64,000 nt of DNA from positions 1 through 64,000 of the forward strand of contig JAEZGX010000026.1 of NCBI GenBank assembly GCA_023416735.1, written 5' to 3'. The number at the start of each line of letters is the position of its first letter. Position 1 is the stretch's first letter. Made by a program: the position numbers and the translations under genes. The notes beneath the pieces are model-generated. The model saw only the letters and a program-made list of their open reading frames with translations. It did not search any database and had not been told where the DNA came from. This document shows positions 44,950-52,998 of this stretch, one piece after another. Source of the DNA: Verrucomicrobiota bacterium. Its GTDB lineage: Bacteria > Verrucomicrobiota > Verrucomicrobiia > Opitutales > Opitutaceae.

Positions 44950-45573
44950 TTATCCGGCCAGAACTTTGGCGCGGGCTTTTTCGAGGATCGAAAGGAGCTC
45001 GGCAAAGTCTTCGTCGCGGGTGCGGCTGTGGATCTGGAAATCGAATTTATGCGCTTCGCGGAGTTCCGCTTCGGCGGTAGCCATGCGGCGGGCGATTTCG
45101 TCTTCGTGGTCCTGGGCGCGGGCGCGCATCCGGGCGACAAGACGCTCGTGGTCGACGACGATGAAGATCGTGGTCATGTGACGCGCAAGCAGCGGGTTGA
45201 CGCGGGCGGCACGGCGGAAGCTTTCGACGCCCTGGACGTCGACGCTCATGACGAGATTTTCGCCGCGGGCGAGCGCTTCGAAGACGCTGGATTTCAGCGT
45301 GCCGTAACGGCGGTCGTTGCGCGAAGACGGGTCGGCGTGGACCCAGGCCCACTCGAGGAATTCGTCGTTGGCCACGCGGCGATCGAATTCGGCCGGCGAG
45401 AAGAAGTGATAGTGCACGCCGTTGATTTCGCCCGGACGCGGCGCGCGCGTGGTTGTGGTGATGACGCGCGAGAAAGAGGGATCCTCGGAGACGAGGCGGT
45501 CGCAGAGCGTGCTTTTGCCGGAACCAGCGGGGCCGGCGAGGACGAGGAGGACAGGAGGCGGATTGGCGTTCAC
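44950..45573 (-). CDS. gmk: Guanylate kinase
   Basis: This 207-residue enzyme phosphorylates GMP to GDP. The P-loop GPAGSGKST is at residues 14-22, followed by the GMP-binding region TTTRAPRPGEINGVHYHF and the LID segment around VVDHERLVARMRAR. Length fits the family (about 200-210). The GTG at 45573 is preferred; a frame extension to 45723 overlaps the upstream membrane protein gene. It is 22 bases downstream of that gene, on the same strand. Confidence 0.93.
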   Translation of the reverse strand: MNANPPPVLLVLAGPAGSGKSTLCDRLVSEDPSFSRVITTTTRAPRPGEINGVHYHFFSPAEFDRRVANDEFLEWAWVHADPSSRNDRRYGTLKSSVFEALARGENLVMSVDVQGVESFRRAARVNPLLARHMTTIFIVVDHERLVARMRARAQDHEDEIARRMATAEAELREAHKFDFQIHSRTRDEDFAELLSILEKARAKVLAG

Positions 45574-45595
45574 TGCGAACGGGTGGAGCGACGGA

Positions 45596-46135
45596 TCAGT
45601 AGGTGAACGCGACGATCGAAAGAAGCAGACCGTAGGCCGCGAGCGCGGCGCCGAAACCCCGGGTGCGAGCGGGACGGGCGAAGAGCCAACCAAAGAAGTC
45701 GCGGAGGCGGAAAGGCGAGGCACCGAACCAGATCGCGATGGCGATGAGGAGATAGACCATCGTCACCATGAAGAGCCGCTGCGGGTGTTGATACTCCATG
45801 TAGGCGGCGCCGAGGAGCGGTTGCGCGGAAAGGAGCGTGAGCACGCAGAGGCCGCGCACGGCGAGAAAGTCGGGCACACATTTGAACGCGAGCACGGCAA
45901 CGACGGCGAAGCCGAGGGCGAGCGGCACGCGGTAATTGCCGAAATCGGCGGGCGAGAGATGCCAGACATTGTAGAGAAACCAGAGCGAGCCGGCGCCGAA
46001 GAAGATGAGCGCGGCGCTGGTGGAGCGCGGGAAGGATTTCAAGATTGCGACGGCGCGGGTGCTGTTGAGGAGCAGCGGGATACCCAGCGCGAGGAGGACG
46101 AGGCCGGGGAGGAGCGTGGCGAGGAGGAGGGACAT
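45596..46135 (-). CDS. Small multi-pass membrane protein of unknown function
   Basis: This 179-residue hydrophobic protein has about five predicted transmembrane helices, beginning MSLLLATLLPGLVLLALGIP. A charged loop, WHLSPADFGNYR, follows the second helix. I recognise no family. It lies between the S23-like gene (upstream, across a word repeat) and gmk (22 bases downstream), so it is probably cotranscribed with gmk. Confidence 0.7.
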   Translation of the reverse strand: MSLLLATLLPGLVLLALGIPLLLNSTRAVAILKSFPRSTSAALIFFGAGSLWFLYNVWHLSPADFGNYRVPLALGFAVVAVLAFKCVPDFLAVRGLCVLTLLSAQPLLGAAYMEYQHPQRLFMVTMVYLLIAIAIWFGASPFRLRDFFGWLFARPARTRGFGAALAAYGLLLSIVAFTY

Positions 46136-46148
46136 GGTGCCGAGAACG

Positions 46149-46182
46149 TCGTGCTCGTGATTCGTGCTATTAATCGTGACCG
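46149..46182. repeat. Word-repeat copy at the 3' end of the S23-like gene
   Basis: The sequence tcgtgctcgtgattcgtgct...atcgtgaccgg contains the S23-family stop codon (46170-46172) and encodes its last residues G-H-D. It is in inverted orientation to the copy at 46598-46635 and shares its end with the 44803-44840 arm. Confidence 0.75.
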
Positions 46183-46583
46183 GCGGAAGCTGCAGAGCCG
46201 TAGAACGCGGCGTCCTCGTTCAGCTGTATCCCAAGTGCGTCCAGCAAGCCTACCAGCATGGAAACAACACCGATAAGGATTTCCTTTCCCTCACCTGCTC
46301 GATCATACGGCAGAAGAGATTTTACCCGGAGCACATCCAAACACGCGGCACATTCCAGTGCCGAACCGCGCGCACCGTCGAGATATCGTCCGCGATCGGC
46401 GCGTGAGCGTTTGCCGTTACCTTCGGCAATGTTAAGCACGATGCTGGTCGAAGCGCGGTCGAGTTGATCGCGAGCGGCGAGCTTGGCGGGAAGTTCGGCG
46501 ATCACTGCGTCAGCGAACGCAACAAACCGCAGGGCCTCCTGATAGACGCGCAGCTTTTCGTGATCGAAGTAGGTTCTGGCCAT
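46170..46583 (-). CDS. Four-helix-bundle protein of the 23S-rRNA-intervening-sequence (S23) family
   Basis: This 137-residue all-helical protein carries the family core LDRASTSIVLNIAEGNGKR, followed by RYLDGARGSALECAACLDVL (about residues 42-85) and a C-terminal helix IGVVSMLVGLLDAL. In Leptospira and others, relatives lie inside rRNA intervening sequences, but most copies, as here, are free-standing and of unknown function. The gene is bounded on both sides by inverted copies of the GTGCTC/GAGCAC word repeat, and its stop codon lies inside one of them. That layout suggests a mobilised unit, although no transposase is present. Confidence 0.88.
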   Translation of the reverse strand: MARTYFDHEKLRVYQEALRFVAFADAVIAELPAKLAARDQLDRASTSIVLNIAEGNGKRSRADRGRYLDGARGSALECAACLDVLRVKSLLPYDRAGEGKEILIGVVSMLVGLLDALGIQLNEDAAFYGSAASAGHD

Positions 46584-46597
46584 GCGGATCGATTAGG

Positions 46598-46635
46598 GGA
46601 GCACGAGCACGATTACGAGCATGAGCACGATCAGG
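46598..46635. repeat. Word-repeat copy between miaB and the S23-like gene
   Basis: The sequence ggagcacgagcacgattacg...gagcacgatcagg covers most of the gap and includes the miaB stop codon (46631-46633). It is inverted relative to the copy at 46149-46182, so the pair brackets the S23-like gene. Confidence 0.78.
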
Positions 46636-48055
46636 CTACCCCCGCGAGGACCAGCTCCCCGTAGAGCGTGCTCACGCTGGCGCGGGTGATTTTCAGGGGG
46701 ACCAACTGGCCGATGAGGCGCGGGTCGGCGTCGAAGACGCAGACGCGGTTGCCGCGGGTGCGGCCGGTGAAACGGGCGCCGCTTTTGTCGGGACCTTCGA
46801 TCAGAACTTCCTCGGTCGCGCCGATGAGGCTCGCGGTCCGGCGTTCGGAGTTGCGGCGAAGGATGTCGAGGAGGACCTGGTTCCGGTGCTCTTTAACCTC
46901 GTCGGCAATCTGATCGCCCATGTCGGCGGCGGGGGTGCCGGTGCGAATCGAATATTTGAATACGTAGGCCATGTCGAAGTCGCAGGCCTCGAAAAGTTCG
47001 CGGGTTTGTTCGAACTCGGCATCGGTTTCGCCGGGGAAGCCGACGATGACGTCGGTCGAGAAATACATGCCGGGCGTGGTGGCGCGCAGAGCGTCGACGA
47101 TTTCCTTGTAACGCTCGCGCGTGTAGGGGCGGTTCATCGCGCGAAGGATGCGATTGCTGCCGCTCTGCATCGGGAGGTGGACGTAGGGGCAGAGTTTCGG
47201 CAGGCGCGCGTAGGCGGCGACGAGGTCGTCCTTGAAGCCGCGCGGGTGCGGCGAGGTGAAGCGGATGCGCTCGATGCCGTCGATGGCGTGGACGCGCTCG
47301 ATCAGCTGCACGAAGGGCGAGATGCCGTTCGTGTGAACGTAATCGCGGCGGCCGTAGCTGGTGACGATCTGGCCGAGAAGCGTGATCTCGCGGACGCCGC
47401 GCGCGGCGAGGTTTTCGCATTCACGGACGATGTCGTCCATCGGACGCGAACGTTCGTCGCCGCGGGTTTTCGGGACGATGCAGAAGGCGCAATCCATGTT
47501 GCAGCCCTGCTGGATGGAGACGAAGGCGGTGACTTGGGGCAGCGGCGTCTCGGCACCGCTGAGCCCAGAGCCAAGAGCTGATAGCTGAGAGCTGGAATGC
47601 GAGTCCTGAGGGAGAACGTGGTCGCGGATGGTGTTTTGCGAACCGGCTTCTTCGGCGATATCGACGATGGTTTCGCCGATGGGGACGCCGGCGTCGCGCG
47701 CGGCGCGAAGGTTGTCGAGGTAATCGGGGACCTGGTGAAACTTCTGCGTGCCGACGATGAGGTCGACGTCCGGCAGCTGGTCGAGGAGCGTGGCGCCGCG
47801 GTTTTGCGCCATGCAGCCGAGGATCCCGAGGACGAAGTCGGGCTGTTTCTTTTTGCGAGCCTGGAGATAGCCGGCTTTGCCGATGGCTTTTTGTTCGGCG
47901 GCGTCGCGGACGGAACAGGTGTTGAGGAGGAGGATGTCGCAGTCGTTTTCGTCGGTGACGATGCGATAGCCGCGGGCACGAAGCATCGCCGCGACAGCCT
48001 CGCTGTCGCGCTCGTTCATCTGGCAGCCGTAGGTCTTGATATGAACCCGGTTCAC
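46631..48055 (-). CDS. miaB: tRNA-2-methylthio-N6-isopentenyladenosine synthase
   Basis: This 474-residue radical-SAM methylthiotransferase acts on tRNA A37. The N-terminal domain has three cysteines in YGCQMNERDSE (Cys11), NTCSVRD and GILGCMAQ. The radical-SAM cluster is CNMDCAFC (Cys185/189/192), and a C-terminal TRAM domain ends the protein. The GTG at 48055 gives the normal start (VNRVHIKTYGCQ); the frame extension to 48253 enters the neighbouring gene's 3' region. Between the N-terminal and radical-SAM domains lies a Ser-rich insert (HSSSQLSALGSGLSG) encoded by a repeat-like DNA segment. Confidence 0.93.
   Translation of the reverse strand: MNRVHIKTYGCQMNERDSEAVAAMLRARGYRIVTDENDCDILLLNTCSVRDAAEQKAIGKAGYLQARKKKQPDFVLGILGCMAQNRGATLLDQLPDVDLIVGTQKFHQVPDYLDNLRAARDAGVPIGETIVDIAEEAGSQNTIRDHVLPQDSHSSSQLSALGSGLSGAETPLPQVTAFVSIQQGCNMDCAFCIVPKTRGDERSRPMDDIVRECENLAARGVREITLLGQIVTSYGRRDYVHTNGISPFVQLIERVHAIDGIERIRFTSPHPRGFKDDLVAAYARLPKLCPYVHLPMQSGSNRILRAMNRPYTRERYKEIVDALRATTPGMYFSTDVIVGFPGETDAEFEQTRELFEACDFDMAYVFKYSIRTGTPAADMGDQIADEVKEHRNQVLLDILRRNSERRTASLIGATEEVLIEGPDKSGARFTGRTRGNRVCVFDADPRLIGQLVPLKITRASVSTLYGELVLAGVA
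47558..47595. repeat. In-frame AGCTCTCAGCTATCAGCTC-type word repeat inside miaB
   Basis: The segment reads gctgagcccagagccaagag followed by ctgatagctgagagctgg, a series of degenerate 7-10-base AGCTN words unlike the rest of the gene. It encodes the S-S-Q-L-S-A-L-G-S-G-L-S-G linker directly before the radical-SAM domain. Confidence 0.6.
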
Positions 48056-48167
48056 GCGCGGAGCGGTTCTAGGTAAACCCTCGGCGCGGAGGGTCAACGC
48101 GGGAAACGGAAACGCCCGCGAAGCGGCGAGCGCTCGGCGGGCGTGAAAAGGAACAACGAGCCTGCAA

Positions 48168-49100
48168 TCAATCGGATGCGGTCGAGGCGGCCACGGCGCG
48201 GCGTTTGCGCCAGAAAGCCAGTCCGAGAACGGCCACTCCCGCGAGCGCGGCATAGGTGGAGGGCTCGGGGATGGCGGGCCCGGCGGGCCAGCCGCCGTCG
48301 CTCAGGCCAGAATAGGTGAAATCGTCGAAGACGATGCTGTTCGATCCTGAGATGTCCAAATTGTGGGAAACGCCGAGCAGAGCGATGCCGAAGACCGGGT
48401 CAGAAAAATCGGCAGAGACATCCCAACCACTGTCGGTATTGAGCGCGGTGTTGGTCGGGCCGGTGACATTGAAGGATGTCTGCGCGACCCAATTCGCGCC
48501 ATCATCCAGCGACACCGACGCCGTGAAAAAATGAGACGCGGCGTCGTATTCCGCTCGCAACAGCACATCGCGAATACCCGAGGTATCCACGCCGATATAC
48601 GGCTGCAGATTGCCCCAGCCGCCGGAACTGGCCTGCACGCTTTGGCCCCAGGTCGCGTCGTATCCAGCTTGGATATACACTCCCCGGTCATACGTGCCGT
48701 TGGCCAGGTTGTTGACGATGAGCTGGGCCATGAATCCTTGGGCGGATCCGTCCTGCGGCCGAGGAGTGGAAGTAGAATCCGGGTTCAATAGACCGAACTC
48801 GGGAATCGTGGCTTTAACCTGCACGAACCAACTTTGGTTGAGATAGCCGACAAGGCGGGTGGTATCGGAATCGCTCTGAGTGAAATTACCTCCGCTCGAT
48901 GGCATCACTTCCGCAGAGTTTCCCCACGAGCTGCCGGCGGTGTATTGTAGCTTTCCGTCGGTAACGGAAAACGCTCCGGACCCGGAGCCTGTGCCCGTGA
49001 CCCAGTCGTTGCCGTTGGAAAAATCGTCTACGATGGTTTGCGCAGACAACGAGGTGACAAGCAGAAGCGCGGCAAGCGCCGGGCGGACGAGTTGGAGCAT
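48168..49100 (-). CDS. Secreted PEP-CTERM protein
   Basis: This 310-residue exported protein has a signal peptide (MLQLVRPALAALLLVTSLSA), a beta-sandwich-like body (about 22-275, laminin-G/concanavalin-like by appearance), and a C-terminal sorting signal. That signal is the IPEPSTYAALAGV motif, a hydrophobic helix and the basic WRKRR tail. The signal implies an exosortase elsewhere in the genome and probably a role at the cell surface or in the matrix. The start at 49100 places the signal peptide; an extension to 49175 is unneeded. No partner gene is adjacent. Confidence 0.87.
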   Translation of the reverse strand: MLQLVRPALAALLLVTSLSAQTIVDDFSNGNDWVTGTGSGSGAFSVTDGKLQYTAGSSWGNSAEVMPSSGGNFTQSDSDTTRLVGYLNQSWFVQVKATIPEFGLLNPDSTSTPRPQDGSAQGFMAQLIVNNLANGTYDRGVYIQAGYDATWGQSVQASSGGWGNLQPYIGVDTSGIRDVLLRAEYDAASHFFTASVSLDDGANWVAQTSFNVTGPTNTALNTDSGWDVSADFSDPVFGIALLGVSHNLDISGSNSIVFDDFTYSGLSDGGWPAGPAIPEPSTYAALAGVAVLGLAFWRKRRAVAASTASD

Positions 49101-49248
49101 TGGAGCTGGGGGGGTGGTTTGCTGACGGGAACGAATCAGCCCTGCTGGAGGGGAGGACGGATTCGCGAAATTCAATTACGCACAGCTCGCGACCATTCAC
49201 ATCGCCGGGGTAAGTAGTCGCGACAACGACAGGTGGGCCTTAAAGGTC

Positions 49249-49282
49249 AAGGGCGCCGGAGGAAAACCGCGGGCGCCCTTTT
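49249..49282. other. Strong hairpin upstream of the metallophosphatase gene
   Basis: AAGGGCGCC (49249-49257) pairs perfectly with GGCGCCCTT (49272-49280) around a 14-base loop, followed by TT. It lies in a divergent intergenic region, so it is either a leader hairpin of the rightward gene or the terminator of a small unannotated transcript. Confidence 0.5.
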
Positions 49283-49328
49283 CGCAGGTGAACGGGCGGA
49301 GACGTGACTTGCGAGGGACCAAGAGGGG

Positions 49329-50708
49329 ATGTTCGATCGGCGGATGCGCGGGGTTTTCTGGATCGCAGTCGGTTGGGTCTTGTTCTTCGCGACGCACGGG
49401 GAGGCCGGCCAGATGCGGGCGCCCGAGCTCGTGTTGGTGGTGATCGGCGACCAGCACTCGGCGTATGGGCGGACGGCGCAGTTGGTGGCGAAGGTGGATC
49501 GGGTGCGGGCGGAGAATGCAGGCGTGCCGCTGGCGGTGTTGATCAACGGAGACGTGTTTGAATTGGGAAATGCGGTGGCTAAGCGGAGTGCGGGCGAGGT
49601 GGATTTCGCGATGATCGCGGCGCTGGCGCGGCGCGGGCCGGTGGTGGTCAATCTGGGAAATCACGAACCGGAGTTTTACGACGTGGCGGAGTCGGTGCGG
49701 CGATTGCGCGAGGCGGGCGCGACGGTGGTGGGGAGCTTGGTGAGTCGAGAGACGGGCGAAGGTTTTGCGCCGGCGGGTGCGACGCTGCGGCTGGGCGAGA
49801 CGGAGGTGGCGATCGTCGGCGTGGCGACGGATTTGATCGCGCAGTATCGCGCGGCGGTGCGGCCGGAATTGGATCTGACGAATCCGGCCGTGTGGGCGCG
49901 GGAGAAATTTCCAGAGTGGTTTGGCCGAGCGAAGGTGCGCGTGGTGTTGAGCCATTCGGGCGTGCGGTATGACCGGGAGATTTTTCCGGTGCTGCCGGAG
50001 GGAGCGCTGTTTGCGGGGGCGCACGATCATCTGCGGTTCGTGCATCGGATCAGACGGACGGTGTATGTGCATTCGGGGGCGTGGCAGGGGTATTTCTCGG
50101 TCGCAAAGTTGCGGCGCGACGCGGGCGGAGAGGTGATCTGGGAGGTGGAGCAAGTGGCGATTCGGGATTCGGATCCGGCGGATGCGGAGATGGCGGACGT
50201 GGTGCGGGCGGCGCGGGAAAAACATTTAGCGCCCGAGGATTTGGTCGTGGTGGGGCGGACTAAGGCGGAGATGCCGCGGGAGGAAGCGGCGAGGTTCGTG
50301 GCGCGCGCGGTGCGGAGCGCGGCGGGTGTGGACGCGGTGTTGATCGGAAACACGACGTTTGGCGACGGGCTGCCGGCGGGGGACGTGACACGGGAAGCGT
50401 TCGATGCGTGCGTGCGGTTCGACGGCACGATTTGCGTGGCGGAAGTGAGCGGCGCCGAGTTGAGGCGATTGCTGGCGCGCGCTAACCAAAATGTGGATAC
50501 GCCCTTCGAGGAACGGCGCGGGGAGTTTCAATTCGCGGACGGGCCGGCGCTGGCGGAAATCGACGAGGCGCGGACGTATCGGATGGCGACAACGGATTGG
50601 GGGATGAAGAACCGCGGGCGGCATTTCGGGCGCGAGGATCTGGTGTTTGTGGAGCGGCCGGAACTGCGGTTGAAGGCGGTTGTCGCGGAAGCGTTAAACG
50701 GAAAATGA
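49329..50708 (+). CDS. Exported metallophosphatase / 5'-nucleotidase-like protein
   Basis: This 459-residue protein has a hydrophobic N-terminal export signal (about residues 6-24), a calcineurin-like metallophosphoesterase domain with GDQHSAYG, GDVFELGN, GNHEPEF, LSHSG and GAHDHLR, and a C-terminal 5'-nucleotidase-type domain (about 290-455, GNTTFGDGLPAGDV... FDGTICVAEVSG). The first metal site is GDQH rather than the common DxH, as in some family branches. It probably hydrolyses nucleotides or phosphate esters in the periplasm. The stop overlaps the start of the lytic transglycosylase gene. Confidence 0.83.
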   Translation: MFDRRMRGVFWIAVGWVLFFATHGEAGQMRAPELVLVVIGDQHSAYGRTAQLVAKVDRVRAENAGVPLAVLINGDVFELGNAVAKRSAGEVDFAMIAALARRGPVVVNLGNHEPEFYDVAESVRRLREAGATVVGSLVSRETGEGFAPAGATLRLGETEVAIVGVATDLIAQYRAAVRPELDLTNPAVWAREKFPEWFGRAKVRVVLSHSGVRYDREIFPVLPEGALFAGAHDHLRFVHRIRRTVYVHSGAWQGYFSVAKLRRDAGGEVIWEVEQVAIRDSDPADAEMADVVRAAREKHLAPEDLVVVGRTKAEMPREEAARFVARAVRSAAGVDAVLIGNTTFGDGLPAGDVTREAFDACVRFDGTICVAEVSGAELRRLLARANQNVDTPFEERRGEFQFADGPALAEIDEARTYRMATTDWGMKNRGRHFGREDLVFVERPELRLKAVVAEALNGK

Positions 50709-51730
50709 AGACGGCATCGATCATCGTCCGGAAATCGCCTGCGAGCAGGCTCCTACAACTCGCTTTGGCGGCGGGTTTCGGCGTTTCGGTGGCGATGGGA
50801 GCGGAGGAGCAGGGTGTGGAGGAGGAGGGTGTTTCGCTGGATGCCTTGTATGAAACGGGGCGGGCGTTGTTCGATCAGCTCGCACCGCCGGAGATCAAGG
50901 AGCAGTTCGAGTTTCCGACAAAGGAGCAATGGGACGCGTTTGCGGGGAGATTAAACGGCGCGTTGCAGGACGAGGATTTGTCGGCGTTGGCCGAGTATTT
51001 GCCGGATGCGAAGGCAGCGCTGGTGGCGTTGCGGGCGTTGCCGGGATATGAGGACTACGCGGACTGGTTGCAGGAGCGGATCGATTACATCGAGGCGGCG
51101 AAAGAGGCATCGACTGGACCGACTGCGGAGCCCGTGCCGGAGGCGAAACCGAAAGAAGGACCGGCCCCGATGGTCCGCCAGGAGCCGGCGCCCTCCCCTG
51201 CCCCGATAGCGATTCCGCACTACGAATTGTGGCTCGAGCGGATGATCGAGCGGCCGATGCCGCGGAATGCGGACAAGTTTTTGCCGGTCGTCCGGGCGGC
51301 CTTCGAGGCCGAGGGAGTTGCGCCGGAGATCGCCTGGCTGGCGGAGGCGGAGTCGACTTTCAATCCGAACGCGAAGAGCCCGGTGGGCGCGAAAGGATTG
51401 TTTCAATTCATGCCGGAGACGGCGAAGGGTTTGGGGCTGAGCACGTTCATGCCGGACGAGCGGACGCATCCGGAAAAATCGGCGCGCGCGGCGGCGAAGT
51501 ATCTGCGGGAGTTGTATGGAAAATTTGGAGACTGGCCGCTGGCGTTTGCCGCCTATAACGCAGGCGAAGGACGCGTGCGGCGGCTGTTGAAGAAACACGA
51601 GGCCACGACGTTTGCGGGAATTGCGTCGGCGCTGCCGTCGGAGACGCGGATGTATGTGCCGAAGGTATGCGCGACGATCGCGGTGCGAGCGGGCATGACG
51701 CCGGAGCGGATTCCGGCGCCGCGGTCGTAG
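50705..51730 (+). CDS. Lytic murein transglycosylase (SLT domain)
   Basis: This 341-residue exported protein has a signal-peptide-like N-terminus (about residues 15-33), a Pro/Glu-rich linker (about 140-170), and a C-terminal SLT domain (about 185-330). The catalytic glutamate is Glu216 in LAEAESTFNP, followed by GAKGLFQFMPETA and FAAYNAGEGRV. It cleaves peptidoglycan glycan chains. The ATG overlaps the previous stop (ATGA), so it is translationally coupled to the metallophosphatase. The upstream frame extension to 50597 is a shadow of that gene. Confidence 0.9.
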   Translation: MKTASIIVRKSPASRLLQLALAAGFGVSVAMGAEEQGVEEEGVSLDALYETGRALFDQLAPPEIKEQFEFPTKEQWDAFAGRLNGALQDEDLSALAEYLPDAKAALVALRALPGYEDYADWLQERIDYIEAAKEASTGPTAEPVPEAKPKEGPAPMVRQEPAPSPAPIAIPHYELWLERMIERPMPRNADKFLPVVRAAFEAEGVAPEIAWLAEAESTFNPNAKSPVGAKGLFQFMPETAKGLGLSTFMPDERTHPEKSARAAAKYLRELYGKFGDWPLAFAAYNAGEGRVRRLLKKHEATTFAGIASALPSETRMYVPKVCATIAVRAGMTPERIPAPRS

Positions 51731-51786
51731 CGGGGCGTTATGCCTTGAACGACACGGCTAACGTTCGGAGCGGAAGCTCGGATTCG

Positions 51787-51857
51787 AACCACGGAGGCAC
51801 AGAGAACACAGCGAAGGGCCAAGGGGATTTCTCCTTGTCCTCGGTGTCTCTGTGGTT
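51787..51857. repeat. Inverted repeat of ACCACGGAGGCAC words
   Basis: Left arm (from 51787, aaccacggaggcacagagaa...) pairs with the right arm ending at 51857 (ctcggtgtctctgtggtt). It is the same family as 31028-31094 and lies between the convergent lytic transglycosylase and oleD genes, where it may also act as a bidirectional terminator. Confidence 0.8.
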
Positions 51858-51875
51858 GGCCCGATGGCCATAGTT

Positions 51876-52904
51876 TTATTGGAAATGCTGAGCGCGGAGA
51901 TGCGCGATCAGTTCGGCGGTGCCGGCGGTCATGGAAATGCGAGGTTCGTAGCCGAGGTCACGGCGGGCGGCAGAGAGGTCGAACCAGTGGTCCTTCGCGA
52001 GTTCGGCGGCGACGAAGCGGGTCATGGGCGGTTCGCCACGGAGCGGAAGTATCCGCCAAATGGATTCGCAGGCGGCGCCAATCACGTGAGCCATGGAAAG
52101 CGAAAGGCGACGGGTGATGGGAGGTTCGCCGAGGGCGGCGAGCAGATGGTTGATCCAGTCCCAGAGGACGACGGGTTCGCCGTTGGTGATGAAATAGGCG
52201 CGGCCGGCGGCAGATGCCTCTTTCACGGCCCCCTCGGCGAGGAGGTGGGCGTCGACGGCATTTTCGACGTGGACCATGTCGACGCGGTTGGTGCCGGAGC
52301 CGACGACGCGGAGCCGGCCGGAGCGGGCACGGGCGAGGATGCGCGGGATGAGGTGCGGATCGCCGGGGCCCCAGATGAGGTGCGGGCGGAGCGCGACGGT
52401 GCGGAAGGTCGGTGAATTGGCGGCAAGGACTTCGCGTTCGGCGATGGCCTTCGTAAGCGGATACGCGGCGGGGCAGGACGTGGTGAGCGGGAGGGATTCG
52501 TCGGCGCCGGCGAGATCACGGCCGTTGTAAACGACACTGGGCGTGGAGGTGTGAACGAAGTGGCGGACGCCGGCGGTGCGGGCGGCGTCGACGAGAGCGC
52601 GGCTGCCGAGGACGTTGGTGCGAAAGTAGTCGTCGTAGCGGCCCCAGACGCCGACGCGGGCGGCAACGTGGAAAACGGTTTCGATTCCGGTGCAGGCGGT
52701 GGTGAGTGCGCTGGGGTCGGGATGGTCGAGCGAGGCCGAGATGAAGCGGACGCCGCGGGCGACGAGATCGGGTGCGGGGCGACGGGCGAGGACGACGACC
52801 GAACGACCGGCCGAGAGGAGGCGTTCGACGAGACGGCGGCCCAGAAAGCCGGTGCCGCCGGTGACGAGCACGGTAGAGGGAGCAAAAGGAGTTTGTTTCG
52901 ACAC
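51876..52904 (-). CDS. oleD: OleD-like NAD(P)-dependent dehydrogenase (long-chain olefin pathway)
   Basis: This 342-residue extended SDR has the Rossmann motif VLVTGGTGFLGRRL, FHVAARVGVWGRYD, the TSTPSVVYNG segment and the catalytic YPLTK motif. RPHLIWGPGDPHLIPR and EPPMTRFVAAELAK closely follow OleD proteins, which reduce the 2-alkyl-3-ketoalkanoic acid made by OleA. The GTG at 52904 starts just before the Rossmann strand; the longer frame to 52955 is largely encoded by a word repeat. It lies downstream of oleC on the same strand. No oleA or oleB is seen nearby. Confidence 0.85.
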   Translation of the reverse strand: MSKQTPFAPSTVLVTGGTGFLGRRLVERLLSAGRSVVVLARRPAPDLVARGVRFISASLDHPDPSALTTACTGIETVFHVAARVGVWGRYDDYFRTNVLGSRALVDAARTAGVRHFVHTSTPSVVYNGRDLAGADESLPLTTSCPAAYPLTKAIAEREVLAANSPTFRTVALRPHLIWGPGDPHLIPRILARARSGRLRVVGSGTNRVDMVHVENAVDAHLLAEGAVKEASAAGRAYFITNGEPVVLWDWINHLLAALGEPPITRRLSLSMAHVIGAACESIWRILPLRGEPPMTRFVAAELAKDHWFDLSAARRDLGYEPRISMTAGTAELIAHLRAQHFQ

Positions 52905-52938
52905 GGAGGTCACAGAGAAGCCACGGAGATCACGGAGG
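52901..52938. repeat. ACACGGAGGTCACAGAG word-repeat arm at the 5' end of oleD
   Basis: The segment acacggaggtcacagagaag then ccacggagatcacggag is another copy of the CACAGAG/CACGGAG family, here as one arm. On the minus strand it forms the upstream region of oleD and overlaps the GTG start. If the longer ORF were used it would encode R-L-R-D-L-R-G-F-S-V-T-S. Confidence 0.7.
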
Positions 52939-52998
52939 CGTTGAGGTGACTCCATGATCTTGGCGTCTCCTTTGCGATCCCGGAGCTTTCACGTCGAC

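Noticed and set aside
46170..46583. rRNA intervening sequence
   Set aside because: No rRNA sequence surrounds the S23-family gene; it lies between protein-coding genes.
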